Positions 1 through 8,568 are shown, numbered from the stretch's first letter. The stretch is 35,792 bases of DNA from an uncultured Bacilli bacterium (GCA_944371995.1 CALVYD010000016.1:1-35792), one strand, 5' to 3'. Made by a program: numbers and translations. The notes: generated from the sequence alone by a model not told the origin.

Positions 1-79
1 CTGAAATGACTCTTTTTTATAGACTAAAATAGTGTCAGCAATTTTACTCACCAACACTATTTATTATAGAACCAAAATT

Positions 80-102
80 AAGAGGAAAAATCCTCTTTTT
101 TT
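80..102 (+). terminator. Intrinsic terminator of the upstream unit
   Basis: A 7-bp stem (AAGAGGA / TCCTCTT) with an AAAA loop is followed by an uninterrupted T run. It ends a transcript that enters from outside the window. A second, longer-looped inverted repeat (AAATAGTGT at 27-35 with ACACTATTT at 54-62) lies just upstream and has no T tract. Confidence 0.8.
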
Positions 103-104
103 GG

Positions 105-110
105 TATAAT
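105..110 (+). promoter_or_regulatory. Extended -10 promoter for the gene at 152
   Basis: TATAAT preceded by TGG (TGGTATAAT) abuts the T tract of the terminator at 80-102. No convincing -35 box is seen at 17 bp, so the extended TGN motif probably compensates. The spacing to the ribosome site of the gene at 152 is normal. Confidence 0.6.
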
Positions 111-151
111 AGTAAAAAATTATATAAAAAAGAAAGTTAAGAGGAAAGAAA

Positions 152-652
152 ATGAAAAAGCAAGAAGCACAAGAAATAGCAATCGAAAAATCTAGAGTAA
201 TGATTGAATATTTAGAACAATTTTTATCTGATGAAAATATAGCAGGAAAAATGATGTTTGGTACGGCCAAAGTAGAAAAAGAAGACTTATGTACTGTTGA
301 CATTATGTTAAATAATGGATTTGAAAGACACTTCAACTTAGGTATTCCAAGCGTACATTGTAATGTGTTTACAAGACAATTTACAAACGACCTAGCAGAT
401 ACTTTTGCAAAAGAAAAAACAAAAGGAGTAACTCCATTTTTTGAAATGAAAAGTATGCCACCAGTAAATAGAAAAGGAATGGACGCAATAAGTGTGGATG
501 AAGAAACGGGAAAAGTAAATAATCACATAAAAATAGATTTTTGCTATGGTGGACAAGATTTTTATGATATCATGCAGGAATATAATCAAAAACTAAAACT
601 TGCCCAAGAAGAAATGTTGCAAGAACAAAAAGAAGGAAATCTTCACAAATAG
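152..652 (+). CDS. Hypothetical protein, 166 aa
   Basis: I do not recognise this family. The ATG follows AGAGGAAAG at a normal distance, with its own extended -10 promoter upstream and a strong terminator directly after the stop, so it looks like a monocistronic gene. The product is soluble: no signal peptide and no membrane segment. It starts and ends with charged, probably helical segments (residues 1-30 and about 138-166) around a mixed alpha/beta core that has two cysteines (about 47 and 70) and a third near residue 131. The Lys/Glu-rich ends suggest a cytoplasmic protein. Function unknown; the coding call rests on the promoter, ribosome site and terminator framing the frame exactly. Confidence 0.8.
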   Translation: MKKQEAQEIAIEKSRVMIEYLEQFLSDENIAGKMMFGTAKVEKEDLCTVDIMLNNGFERHFNLGIPSVHCNVFTRQFTNDLADTFAKEKTKGVTPFFEMKSMPPVNRKGMDAISVDEETGKVNNHIKIDFCYGGQDFYDIMQEYNQKLKLAQEEMLQEQKEGNLHK

Positions 653-654
653 AC

Positions 655-685
655 AAGATAGTATCAAAAGTACTATCTTTTTTTG
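655..685 (+). terminator. Intrinsic terminator
   Basis: The arms AAGATAGTA (655-663) and TACTATCTT (671-679) are perfectly complementary, with a 7-nt loop and a following T tract. It begins 3 nt after the stop of the gene at 152. Confidence 0.9.
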
Positions 686-700
686 TTTTGTCTAAGAAAA

Positions 701-729
701 TTGCACCCTATAAGACAATGTGATATAAT
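701..729 (+). promoter_or_regulatory. Sigma-A-type promoter of the envelope operon
   Basis: TTGCAC (701-706), a 17-bp spacer and TATAAT (724-729), the latter preceded by TG plus one base. Both boxes and the spacing are near consensus. It drives the gene at 759 and probably the run to 5478, in which no terminator is seen. Confidence 0.8.
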
Positions 730-758
730 GCAGATAGAGTAAGAGTAGTGAGGTATAT

Positions 759-1859
759 ATGAAAAAAGTAGGGATAATAGTATGTATGCTAGTATTGTTA
801 ATACCATTAAAAGTCCAAGCAGCAGCAATAACTAGTGCTAATATGAGTTTAGTAGGAGAACAAACAGAAGGAACTTATTTTAATGCAAATTTTAATATTT
901 CTTTTTCTGGACTAAATAAAAATAGTGAGAATAGTGATGGTATCTATTTAGTAGCTTTCGAGCTATCTTTCGATGATACTGTGTTAGATATAACGGGAAT
1001 TACTTCAACATACTGGGATAGTATTGTCTATAAAGAAGGAAGTAATTATTATGTGTTAAGTATGGCCGATGAAACATTAGATAATAAATGTGTAGATAAT
1101 TTTCTTGCCTGCAGCAATTATTATGCAACTCTAGAATTCTTTGTAAAAGAAACAGACAAAGCAGAGACGAATATCACGCTAACGCAAGTAGGAGCAGGCG
1201 TATTTAAAGTTGATATGGAGTCGTTAGAATATTGGATGGAAAACATGCAAGAAATAGAATATAACCCTAACCAAACACAGAAAGTAAAAATAAATAAATC
1301 ACAAGCACCAGTCGCAAGAAATAGTAAAACATCCATCATAGAAACACAAAAACCAGCCATAAATAACGCAACCATTCAAGAAAAAGTAGAAAATACGAAT
1401 AAAAATACACCATCAGATATCCCGGAAGAAACACAACCAGTAGAACAATCATCCAATAACTACTTAAAAGACTTAAGTATAAAAAACTATAAAATAAAAT
1501 TTACCAAAGAAAAACAAAATTATACGATTACCATCCCTAAAAAAATAAAATCTTTAGAAGTAACCGCAACACCCGAAGATGAAAAAGCAACTTATGAAAT
1601 TACTGGTGCAGATAACTTAAAGGAAAATGATACAATTAAAATTATCGTAACTGCTGAAAATAAAGAAAAAAGAACATACGTAATCAATGTAAAAAAAGAA
1701 ACTGGAAAAGAGAATAATACAACAGCAGTAGTAACCAAACTAAATCAAGTGGCTCTGATAATAGGAGGAACAGTAACTGTAATCATAATATTAGCAATGA
1801 TTATCTCTTATTATCAAAAAAGACAACTCACAAAATGGATAGAAAACCAGAAAAGATAG
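759..1859 (+). CDS. Membrane-anchored surface protein, cohesin-like plus cadherin-like beta-sandwich
   Basis: A signal peptide of about 21 residues ends in VQAAA. Residues about 22-165 have the pattern of a cohesin-like beta-sandwich (GIYLVAFELSFDDTVLDI and later ATLEFFVKE) with two cysteines that could pair. A Thr/Pro/Asn-rich linker (about 170-235) follows. Residues about 236-315 match the cadherin-like beta-sandwich family (LKDLSIKNYKI at the start, RTYVINVKKE at the end). One membrane helix (about 331-350) and a short basic tail anchor it, with no LPXTG. The protein is therefore displayed outside the cell; ligand unknown. The start has GTGAGG upstream. It heads a tight run of envelope genes, the next starting 12 bp after the stop. 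Domain names are from pattern recognition, not a profile search. Confidence 0.75.
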   Translation: MKKVGIIVCMLVLLIPLKVQAAAITSANMSLVGEQTEGTYFNANFNISFSGLNKNSENSDGIYLVAFELSFDDTVLDITGITSTYWDSIVYKEGSNYYVLSMADETLDNKCVDNFLACSNYYATLEFFVKETDKAETNITLTQVGAGVFKVDMESLEYWMENMQEIEYNPNQTQKVKINKSQAPVARNSKTSIIETQKPAINNATIQEKVENTNKNTPSDIPEETQPVEQSSNNYLKDLSIKNYKIKFTKEKQNYTITIPKKIKSLEVTATPEDEKATYEITGADNLKENDTIKIIVTAENKEKRTYVINVKKETGKENNTTAVVTKLNQVALIIGGTVTVIIILAMIISYYQKRQLTKWIENQKR

Positions 1860-1871
1860 TCAGGTGATAAT

Positions 1872-3122
1872 ATGGAGTATGAAAATTTTAAAGAAAAAGT
1901 AGAACTAACAATAACTTATGAAGAATATAAAAAACTAAGAAAGACTTGTAATTATCAATTTTGGAAAACATTCTTAATTGCATCTCTAATAATTATATTG
2001 TTTTTCTCAATTGCACTAATACCTCCAGTTCCCTTACCAATAGAAGAGGTAGTAATATCAGATATCTTTGTAATTGTAGTAATGTTTTTTCTTCTAAAAA
2101 TAAGATACGTATTATTTAGTAAATTGGATTACAAAAGATTTGCTAAAAATAAAAACCAAGTAGAATATAAAGTTTATTTTTATGACAAATACATAAAACT
2201 AGAAAATGAAAAAATGAATTTAAAAATAAGCTATGAAGAAATAAAGAAAATAAAAATAACCAACACTGATATCTACATCATAGTAAATACCAAAAACATA
2301 ATTCCTATACCTAAACACAAAATAAATATGAACTTAATTGATTATCTTTATGACCGAATTCCTAAAACTAAGATTAAGAAAAAAATAGCCATCGAAGAAC
2401 AGCAAGAAAACTTAGAAAAATATGAAAAAGTAAAGATTGGACTAATCGTTCTATTTGTATTAACAATTATCTCCATCTGGGCAAGCATGCTGTTGATACT
2501 ACTAACAACACAAAAAGAAAATGTTCCACTTCCTTTAACATTTAACTATACATATGTAGCATACTATCTACTACCAATTCCTGTACTATCCATAATACTA
2601 GGAATTATCTATCGCATCAAAGGACTAAAATGTACCAAAAATATTATTGCAGGTATCATAGTAACAGGAATCATCCTACTAGAAGGTTCTGTATCTTTCT
2701 TAATAAATGATGAAATAGACTATAAACACATCACTACTTATCAAGATGTAATAGGAATAACCCTACCATCTCAAGGAAAATACTATAAAATAAACTGGGA
2801 CGAAAGCTATTTATTAAATCATAAATCAAACTATATCATATTCACAAATCCAAAAGAGGAAAAAGCTTTTTTTGAAGAGTTACAAAACAGTGAGAACTGG
2901 TTAACAAAAAAAGAAATAAGTACCAATATAGAAAACTTACTCACACCCGCAACTTGTAAATCGGTAAACCAAGAATGCTACTATTCTATCTATATTAAAG
3001 AGCTAAATACACATAACACACTACCAGTTCAAAATGGAGTATATCACATCTATGCTATGACTTACTCAAGAGATAAATCTTATCTAGATATCGAAGAATA
3101 TATTTATAATTATAAGGAGTAA
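1872..3122 (+). CDS. YcxB-like multi-pass membrane protein with extracytoplasmic C-terminal domain
   Basis: Residues about 35-53 and 62-80 are two membrane helices. The following soluble part (about 90-165) with YKVYFYDKYIKLE and ISYEEIKKIKIT has the pattern of the YcxB-like C-terminal domain found in many Bacillota membrane proteins of unknown role. Unlike simple YcxB proteins it continues with three more helices (about 190-210, 228-250, 255-275) and a soluble domain of about 140 residues with two cysteines (TCKSVNQEC). Ribosome site AGGTGAT precedes the ATG. It lies 12 bp after the surface protein gene and 3 bp before the next gene, so it is co-transcribed. Function unknown. Confidence 0.7.
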   Translation: MEYENFKEKVELTITYEEYKKLRKTCNYQFWKTFLIASLIIILFFSIALIPPVPLPIEEVVISDIFVIVVMFFLLKIRYVLFSKLDYKRFAKNKNQVEYKVYFYDKYIKLENEKMNLKISYEEIKKIKITNTDIYIIVNTKNIIPIPKHKINMNLIDYLYDRIPKTKIKKKIAIEEQQENLEKYEKVKIGLIVLFVLTIISIWASMLLILLTTQKENVPLPLTFNYTYVAYYLLPIPVLSIILGIIYRIKGLKCTKNIIAGIIVTGIILLEGSVSFLINDEIDYKHITTYQDVIGITLPSQGKYYKINWDESYLLNHKSNYIIFTNPKEEKAFFEELQNSENWLTKKEISTNIENLLTPATCKSVNQECYYSIYIKELNTHNTLPVQNGVYHIYAMTYSRDKSYLDIEEYIYNYKE

Positions 3123-3125
3123 AAT

Positions 3126-3656
3126 ATGAAAAAAAATAACAAAAAAGAACAAACTATAAAACCAGAATTTATTCTACCAATCATAGTATTTATCGCAATC
3201 TGTATAAATGCAGTAATTATAGTAATACTAAGCCTATGTGTAAAAGGACCATTAATAGAAAAAGGAATTATTCAGCCATTAATACTAAGTACAGAAGTAG
3301 TAATAGTAGGAATAGTGATACTAATTACTGAAAAAAGAATTATAAAAAAAGAACATCCTAAATGTTTAGAAAAATGTAAAGGTATAATTATCGATTCCCA
3401 ATTTGAATTAAATGAAGCGAAAACCTGGGCAAAATATCCTACCGTAAAATATGAGGTAGACAAGAAAACCTATCAAATAAAATCTTCTGTAGGAATAAAT
3501 GGAATTCTTAGTTCATGTATAAAAAAAGTGACTGTTTATTATAATAAAGAAAATCCGAGTGATGCTTATACAAAAAATATAATTCCAGAACTAGTAGCAA
3601 GTATGTTTATAATCACTGGTATTATTGTGATAATAGGGACAATATATATGATATAA
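3126..3656 (+). CDS. DUF3592-like membrane protein
   Basis: Two N-terminal membrane helices (about 17-37 and 48-67) and one C-terminal helix (about 155-174) bracket a soluble beta-rich part. The segment KYPTVKYEVDKKTYQIKSS followed by KVTVYYNKENPSDAY follows the DUF3592 pattern (a P-x-V-x-Y strand, then a V-Y-Y-x-x-x-x-P strand). The family is widespread and of unknown function. Its AAGGAG site overlaps the stop of the preceding gene, indicating co-expression. Confidence 0.7.
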   Translation: MKKNNKKEQTIKPEFILPIIVFIAICINAVIIVILSLCVKGPLIEKGIIQPLILSTEVVIVGIVILITEKRIIKKEHPKCLEKCKGIIIDSQFELNEAKTWAKYPTVKYEVDKKTYQIKSSVGINGILSSCIKKVTVYYNKENPSDAYTKNIIPELVASMFIITGIIVIIGTIYMI

Positions 3657-3680
3657 TAGAAGAAAAAAAGGAGAAAAACT

Positions 3681-4508
3681 ATGAAAACATTTATTAGAGG
3701 AATTCTAACTACAGTATTAGTCTTTACATTTACATTAATACCAACGATTATGTATGCAGAACAAATTGTAAATCAAGAAATTATAGGAACTTATGGAAAA
3801 GAAGAAGTTATAAAGCAAATGAGTGAATCTCTTAAAAATGAATTTCCAGAAATAACCGACGAAAATATAAAAGAGTTAGAAGATAACCTACGTACAAATG
3901 AAACAATAGATAATTTGATGAATAAATATACCGACAAAATAATGAAAGATTTAACAACCGATGAAATAGAAGATATCAATATCGAAGAAGACCTAAAAAC
4001 ATTTATAGAAGAAAATAAAACAACAATAGAACAAGTAACGGGACAATCGATTAGTGATGAAAAAATAGACGAACTATTAGATGAAGTAACCCAAAACGAA
4101 GATATAAATGCATCATACAAAAAAATGATTGAAGAAGCAAAAAACTCCATGCCAGAAGAAGGACAAGCAGTACTGGATAGTTATCAAAGTGTTACTACCG
4201 ATAATTTTATGATAGGACTAATGATAACGTCAATCATATCTATAGTGATTATTGCTTTATTAAAGAAACCATACTATAAATGGATTGTAAATATCGCCAT
4301 TGCTGGAATTGTTTCTGCATTATTCATTGCCTTAATTGGAGGATCGATTGCTTTAGTACTAAATGTTGCTATAGAAACAGAAACAGTAGGAATATCTGCA
4401 ATGCCAATGTTAATTACCTCTGGAATCATGTTATTAGTAAGTATTGTATTAATAGTGATAAATTCTGTCTTAGACAGCAGAAAGGAAAAACATCATGCAG
4501 TATCCTAA
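3681..4508 (+). CDS. Signal-peptide protein with helical extracytoplasmic domain and three membrane helices
   Basis: I do not recognise the family. A signal sequence ending near MYAEQ (about residue 26) is followed by about 140 very acidic, helix-forming residues rich in Glu, Asp, Asn and Lys. The C-terminal third holds three membrane helices (about 177-195, 201-225, 235-260) and a short basic tail. AAGGAG lies 7 bp before the ATG. The last 14 bp overlap the start of the LD-carboxypeptidase gene, so the two are probably translationally coupled. A regulatory or scaffold role in the envelope is only a guess. Confidence 0.65.
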   Translation: MKTFIRGILTTVLVFTFTLIPTIMYAEQIVNQEIIGTYGKEEVIKQMSESLKNEFPEITDENIKELEDNLRTNETIDNLMNKYTDKIMKDLTTDEIEDINIEEDLKTFIEENKTTIEQVTGQSISDEKIDELLDEVTQNEDINASYKKMIEEAKNSMPEEGQAVLDSYQSVTTDNFMIGLMITSIISIVIIALLKKPYYKWIVNIAIAGIVSALFIALIGGSIALVLNVAIETETVGISAMPMLITSGIMLLVSIVLIVINSVLDSRKEKHHAVS

Positions 4509-5478
4509 ATTTTTAAAAGTAAATTCAACAATCGGAATAACAGCACCATCACAAGGTGTAGGGGACGATATTCCATCTTATGAAAAGTCAATACACACAC
4601 TAACAAACTATGGATATCGCATAAAAGAAACCGAAAGCGTCAGAAAAAAAGGCATGGTATCTACATCAGGAGAAAAAAGAGCCAAAGAATTAGATGAATT
4701 AATTACCGACAATGATACAGATATGATAATGTGCGCAGCAGGTGGAGACTTTCTAATAGAAATGCTACCATATATTAACTGGCAACATATAAAAGACAAT
4801 CCAAAATGGATAGAGGGATATTCAGATCCAACCTATCTTCTGTATGTGATAACTACAAAATTAGATATCGCAACAATCTATGGATGTAATGCAGGAAGTT
4901 TTGATCAGACAAATCCTCATCAGTGTTTAAAAAATAATTTAGAAATACTATCAGGAAATATTGTAGAACAACATAGTTTTGATTATTACCAAAAAGAATG
5001 GACAAATACGGAAGACGGATACCATCTAACAGAAAAAGTCTACTGGGAGACGATAAATAAGGAAGTAGATATCACTGGAAGAATCATCGGAGGATGTCTT
5101 GATTGCTTAAAAGATTTACCTGGAACACCATATGACTATACCAAGGAATTTATAGAAAAGTATAAAGACGATGGTATTATCTGGTACTTTGATATTTGCG
5201 AATTATCAGCAGAAGAGACTTATCGTAGTTTATTTAGATTAAAGGAAGCAGAATGGTTTAAATATATCAAAGGAATCATTGTAGGACGAGTTGCCTGTCC
5301 CAAACAATTCTATCCAGAGTTTACCTATCAAGAAGCACTAAAAAGACTATTTAAAGACTTACCAATAATATTTAATGCAGATATTGGACACGTTCCCCCT
5401 AAAATGACAATAATCAATGGAAGTATTGCTCATATTACTTGCCAAAATGGAAAAGGTACCATAAGACAAATTTTATGA
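4495..5478 (+). CDS. LD-carboxypeptidase / MccF-like peptidase (family S66)
   Basis: Family S66 serine peptidases cleave the L,D bond of murein tetrapeptides (LdcA) or peptidyl-nucleotide toxins (MccF). The features are visible in order: ITAPSQG near the N-terminus, AAGGDFLIEMLPYI (81-94), the nucleophile elbow GYSDPT with Ser110, the acidic partner Glu236 in FDICELSAE, and His299 in ADIGHVPP, giving a complete Ser-Glu-His triad. At 327 aa it is a normal family length. The N-terminal APS motif and SDPT elbow fit the MccF-type branch as well as LdcA, so either peptidoglycan recycling or detoxification is possible. It overlaps the preceding envelope gene by 14 bp and ends that operon. Confidence 0.9.
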   Translation: MQYPKFLKVNSTIGITAPSQGVGDDIPSYEKSIHTLTNYGYRIKETESVRKKGMVSTSGEKRAKELDELITDNDTDMIMCAAGGDFLIEMLPYINWQHIKDNPKWIEGYSDPTYLLYVITTKLDIATIYGCNAGSFDQTNPHQCLKNNLEILSGNIVEQHSFDYYQKEWTNTEDGYHLTEKVYWETINKEVDITGRIIGGCLDCLKDLPGTPYDYTKEFIEKYKDDGIIWYFDICELSAEETYRSLFRLKEAEWFKYIKGIIVGRVACPKQFYPEFTYQEALKRLFKDLPIIFNADIGHVPPKMTIINGSIAHITCQNGKGTIRQIL

Positions 5479-5484
5479 TATAAT
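5479..5484 (+). promoter_or_regulatory. Extended -10 promoter for the gene at 5508
   Basis: TGATATAAT directly abuts and partly uses the stop codon of the S66 peptidase gene. The -35 region is poor. A ribosome site (GAAAGGGAG) follows at a sensible distance. Confidence 0.5.
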
Positions 5485-5507
5485 ATAGATGTGAAAGGGA
5501 GTAGTTT

Positions 5508-5747
5508 ATGTCAGAAGAAGAATTAGAAAAAACAGGAATTTTAAAAGAAATCATCAGTAAAGAAGATGAAGAAGAAATGACAATCAACGAAATGATAGAA
5601 GAATTCCTAGAACAATTAGACTACTTAGAAATAGACGAGAAGAAAAAACAAAAATTAAAATCACTTGCCAAACAAATTCAAGAAGAAAAAGATGAAAAAG
5701 CCAAAGAGTTCTTATTTAACGAACTAAAAAAGATAGCAAACGAATAG
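5508..5747 (+). CDS. Small acidic helical protein, 79 aa
   Basis: The protein is unrecognised. It is almost entirely Glu, Lys, Leu and Ile, predicted as two or three amphipathic helices without a membrane segment. A GAAAGGGAG ribosome site, an extended -10 promoter and a terminator overlapping its stop codon support it as a real gene. Its frame is undisturbed throughout, but the biased composition makes homology difficult to judge. Confidence 0.7.
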   Translation: MSEEELEKTGILKEIISKEDEEEMTINEMIEEFLEQLDYLEIDEKKKQKLKSLAKQIQEEKDEKAKEFLFNELKKIANE

Positions 5748-5757
5748 CTATCTTTTT
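5726..5757. terminator. Bidirectional terminator between convergent genes
   Basis: AGATAGC (5731-5737) and GCTATCT (5747-5753) form the stem, flanked by an A run on the left and a T run on the right. It can therefore stop both the + strand gene ending at 5747 and the - strand nucleosidase gene. Confidence 0.85.
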
Positions 5758-6418
5758 ATAATGCCTCAATCATCTCTTTAACTAACTGACTAGATTTATA
5801 AGCAGCAATCACTTCAAAATCATCATTACCATCAGAAAAATCAGAAATGGTTCTAAGAGACAAAAAGGGAACTTGATTTAATTTACAAATGTGCCCGATC
5901 GATGCACTTTCCATATCAACAGCATAAGCACCAGTAGCTTTATAAATGGTATCTCTCATCACTTCATCAGTAACAAAACAGTCTCCACTAGCAATAGGAG
6001 CAATAAAATAATTATCAACATCTAACTTTTTTAAAGCATCTTCTGCAATATGAATAAGTTTAGTAGAAGCCCGAACCTTACCAAGTTCTGGAACACTATA
6101 CTCCATAATACGAGTAGGATTAAAATCATGATAAGTAACATAACTACTCAAAACAACATCCATAATCTTAACCTTACTAAGTAGGCTTCCTGCACAACCA
6201 GAATTAATTACCAAATCCACCTGATAATGATCAATCAAATATTGTGTCATAGCGCCACTATTTACTTTACCAATACCAGAACGACAAACTACTAAATGTT
6301 TATCTTTGAAATCACCGGAATAAATATCCCAAATAGTAGTATCTTCTTTCGTTAACTGAAATATTTCAATAAATTTTTCTACCTCTTCATCAAAAGCACC
6401 AATAATACCAATAATCAT
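5756..6418 (-). CDS. mtnN: 5'-methylthioadenosine/S-adenosylhomocysteine nucleosidase
   Basis: The enzyme hydrolyses MTA and SAH to adenine plus the thioribose sugar, clearing SAM by-products and feeding methionine salvage or autoinducer-2 routes. The N-terminus MIIGIIGAFDEEV matches the family start, with catalytic Glu12. INSGCAGSL, AVDMESA (Glu170) and RTISDFSD (Asp193) complete the active site. The length of 220 aa is close to the usual 230. I chose the ATG at 6418 because GGAGG lies 8 bp before it and the family N-terminus begins there; an upstream in-frame ATG would add 15 unrelated residues. It is convergent with the small gene at 5508 and divergent from the mscS-type gene. Confidence 0.95.
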   Translation of the reverse strand: MIIGIIGAFDEEVEKFIEIFQLTKEDTTIWDIYSGDFKDKHLVVCRSGIGKVNSGAMTQYLIDHYQVDLVINSGCAGSLLSKVKIMDVVLSSYVTYHDFNPTRIMEYSVPELGKVRASTKLIHIAEDALKKLDVDNYFIAPIASGDCFVTDEVMRDTIYKATGAYAVDMESASIGHICKLNQVPFLSLRTISDFSDGNDDFEVIAAYKSSQLVKEMIEAL

Positions 6419-6449
6419 AAAACTACCTCCATGTGTAAACAATATGTCT

Positions 6450-6458
6450 AGTATATCA
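6450..6458 (-). promoter_or_regulatory. Extended -10 promoter of mtnN
   Basis: On the minus strand the sequence reads TGATATACT, an extended -10 about 30 bp upstream of the mtnN start. The -35 region is weak. Confidence 0.5.
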
Positions 6459-6496
6459 TACATTTAAATAGATTACTTTATAAAAATTAGAAAAAG

Positions 6497-6505
6497 TGGT
6501 ATAAT
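6497..6505 (+). promoter_or_regulatory. Extended -10 promoter of the MscS gene
   Basis: TGGTATAAT, with a weak TTTATA at the -35 position and a 17-bp spacer. It is followed by the strong ribosome site AAAAGGAGG. Confidence 0.65.
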
Positions 6506-6531
6506 TAGTCACTAGTAAAAGGAGGAATACC

Positions 6532-7407
6532 ATGGAATTTTTTGATAAAATTTGTAAATATGTAAGCGATTTAACAACCATTAATCAATCATATATAGCC
6601 TTAGCTCTAGCAACCAGTATAGTAATATTACTATTTAGTTTTTTCAAAAAAATAGGAAAAAGAACAATTAGAAAGAAAATAGAAGGTAGAAAAGAATACG
6701 TAATTAACCAGGCAGTACAAATTATCTTAAATATTTTAGAAGTAGTATTTTTATTAATGATATGGAGTGAATACATTCAAAGTCTAATGACCTTAATCAG
6801 TGTAACATCCGCAGCCATGACTATCGCGTTACGTGAATTAATATTAAATTTCTTCTGTGGTATCTATATAAAAATGAAAAAACCATTCCAAGTAGAAGAC
6901 AGAATCGAAGTAAAAGGCATCAAAGGGGATGTAATGAATATTTCTTCCCTAAACTTTGAAGTTCTAGAAATATCTACCAAAGAAGAACATGGACAGTCTA
7001 CTGGTGTAATCGTAACTTTCCCTAACTCCATTGTCTTTTCTGAACCAGTAAGAAACTTAAACAAAGGATTCAAATATGTCTGGGATGAATTAACAGTAAA
7101 AGTTCCAATGGATTGTGATTTAGTAAAAAACAAACAAGAATTATATAAAATTGTAAATAACATAGAAATTATTAAAAACATTCCTAAAAAGATGAAAGCT
7201 CAGATTAATGACATCAATACTACGAATAGAGTATATTTCAATAAGTATGATCCTACTATCTATACTAAAATTGTCGATAATCATATTGAACTAACAATAA
7301 GATATTTAATGCATCCCAAAAAAGGACGCTTTGTAGAAAGCGTCATCTGGAATAAAATATTGGAAGGATATAAAGATAAGAGAATAGATTTATATATGGA
7401 AGGCTAA
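6532..7407 (+). CDS. Small-conductance mechanosensitive channel (MscS family)
   Basis: The protein gates under membrane tension and releases solutes on hypo-osmotic shock. Three membrane helices are visible (about 20-39, 58-78, 84-113). The third carries the small-residue pore-helix pattern (TSAAMTIALRELILNF) that leads into GIYIKMKKPFQVEDRIEV, the typical start of the beta domain. GDVMNISSLNFEVLEI and VTFPNSIVF follow as in the family. At 291 aa it is the usual minimal MscS size. AAAAGGAGG sets the ATG. Its last codons overlap the tail of the convergent glycosyltransferase gene by 4 bp, and the shared end contains a terminator. Confidence 0.93.
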   Translation: MEFFDKICKYVSDLTTINQSYIALALATSIVILLFSFFKKIGKRTIRKKIEGRKEYVINQAVQIILNILEVVFLLMIWSEYIQSLMTLISVTSAAMTIALRELILNFFCGIYIKMKKPFQVEDRIEVKGIKGDVMNISSLNFEVLEISTKEEHGQSTGVIVTFPNSIVFSEPVRNLNKGFKYVWDELTVKVPMDCDLVKNKQELYKIVNNIEIIKNIPKKMKAQINDINTTNRVYFNKYDPTIYTKIVDNHIELTIRYLMHPKKGRFVESVIWNKILEGYKDKRIDLYMEG

Positions 7408-7420
7408 GAGCCTTCTTTTT
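7399..7420 (+). terminator. Terminator of the MscS gene
   Basis: GAAGGCT and AGCCTTC form a 7-bp stem with a 3-nt loop, followed by five T. It lies across the stop codons of two convergent genes, so it also encodes the C-termini of both. Confidence 0.85.
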
Positions 7421-8492
7421 CTGTTTCTAATTCTTTAAATATTCTTCGATTATTTAAAAGCCTACTATCATCTGGTAAATAAGTAAGAGCAATATCCACA
7501 AAATAAATAGCTTGTGGTATTCTACCTAAATGATAAGCACTAATAGATAATAAATCATAGACAGTACTATCCCAACTAAATGGCTCATTGATATAAGTTT
7601 GTTCATGAGATTTTATTTCTAAAGCTCGAAAACATAAATCTTCTACTTTATCATAATTATCCAGTTCATATTCAAGAAGTGCTTTTTCAACAAAAGCATC
7701 CCGTAGGTAAGGCGCCTCTTTCATTGCTTGGTCATACCAATATCTAGCCTCATCATACTGCTTTAAGTTTTTATAACAACGACCAATAAATCTCATAGAA
7801 GCAGCTCTTTCATCTTTCCAAACAGCTCGCTCTAAGGTCAAATGTTTTTTTAATGTTTCAATAGCCTTATCCCATTTCTCATAGTACATATATTCACGAC
7901 CTAGATAATGCATATTACGGTCATCTTCAGGATCCTCACGAACAGAAAGCTCTAAAAGAGGTAAATAACTACTTCTAGATTTTGTAGCATCAGGATAATG
8001 TTTTAAAATGATATCAGGACAACTAACAACAACTTCATCACCTAAAGTATATTCTAACACTTCATGGACAGGATGAGTCCAACGATAACCATGGCGACAA
8101 TGAGCCTGATTTAAAAAGAAACTAACAATAGGTTGATCATCTTGATCTAAGCTCCAGTAATACGTATATTGACACCTAGTAGTACCAGGAGTCCAAGCTT
8201 TTTCTAATTTTTCTCTCCATCCTGGAACTAATACTTCATCTAAATCAGTACAAACACAAATATCACAATCTTCTGGTACTAATTCAAGTGATTTATTTCT
8301 CGCAACATCAAATCGCCAAGGAGTAACGACCTCAACTTTTACATGAGAGCCTAACTCTTCAAGTATAGAAACTGTATTATCAGTAGAACCAGTATCAAGC
8401 ACATAAACTTCATCTGCTTCCTTCATCGACTCATACCAACGCCTAGCAAATTTCTCCTCATTTTTACTAATAGCATAAACACATATCTTCAT
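7404..8492 (-). CDS. Family 2 glycosyltransferase with C-terminal TPR repeats
   Basis: Residues 1-100 are a GT-A fold: MKICVYAISKNEE at the start, the nucleotide-binding VLDTGSTDNT (31-40) and the metal-binding DLDEV (83-87). From about residue 200 the sequence turns into tetratricopeptide-type helical pairs (MHYLGREYMYYEKWDKAI, FIGRCYKNLKQYDEARYW). This layout, a glycan-type transferase followed by TPRs, is common in Bacillota glycosyltransferases that modify surface carbohydrate or protein. The donor and acceptor cannot be told. The ATG at 8492 is preceded by AGAAAGGATG and begins exactly where the family does; an upstream reading of 61 residues is hydrophobic noise running through the divergent intergenic region. 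Confidence 0.88.
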   Translation of the reverse strand: MKICVYAISKNEEKFARRWYESMKEADEVYVLDTGSTDNTVSILEELGSHVKVEVVTPWRFDVARNKSLELVPEDCDICVCTDLDEVLVPGWREKLEKAWTPGTTRCQYTYYWSLDQDDQPIVSFFLNQAHCRHGYRWTHPVHEVLEYTLGDEVVVSCPDIILKHYPDATKSRSSYLPLLELSVREDPEDDRNMHYLGREYMYYEKWDKAIETLKKHLTLERAVWKDERAASMRFIGRCYKNLKQYDEARYWYDQAMKEAPYLRDAFVEKALLEYELDNYDKVEDLCFRALEIKSHEQTYINEPFSWDSTVYDLLSISAYHLGRIPQAIYFVDIALTYLPDDSRLLNNRRIFKELETEKEGS

Positions 8493-8568
8493 AAAAACAT
8501 CCTTTCTATGTATCATATGTAAAAAATGATAAAAAATGAAGAAAAATAGAAGCACTAAAGGAAATTTG

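Noticed and set aside
27..62. Inverted repeat AAATAGTGT / ACACTATTT
   Set aside because: The arms are 9 bp but the loop is 18 nt, the stem is AT-rich and no T tract follows; the real terminator is at 80-102.
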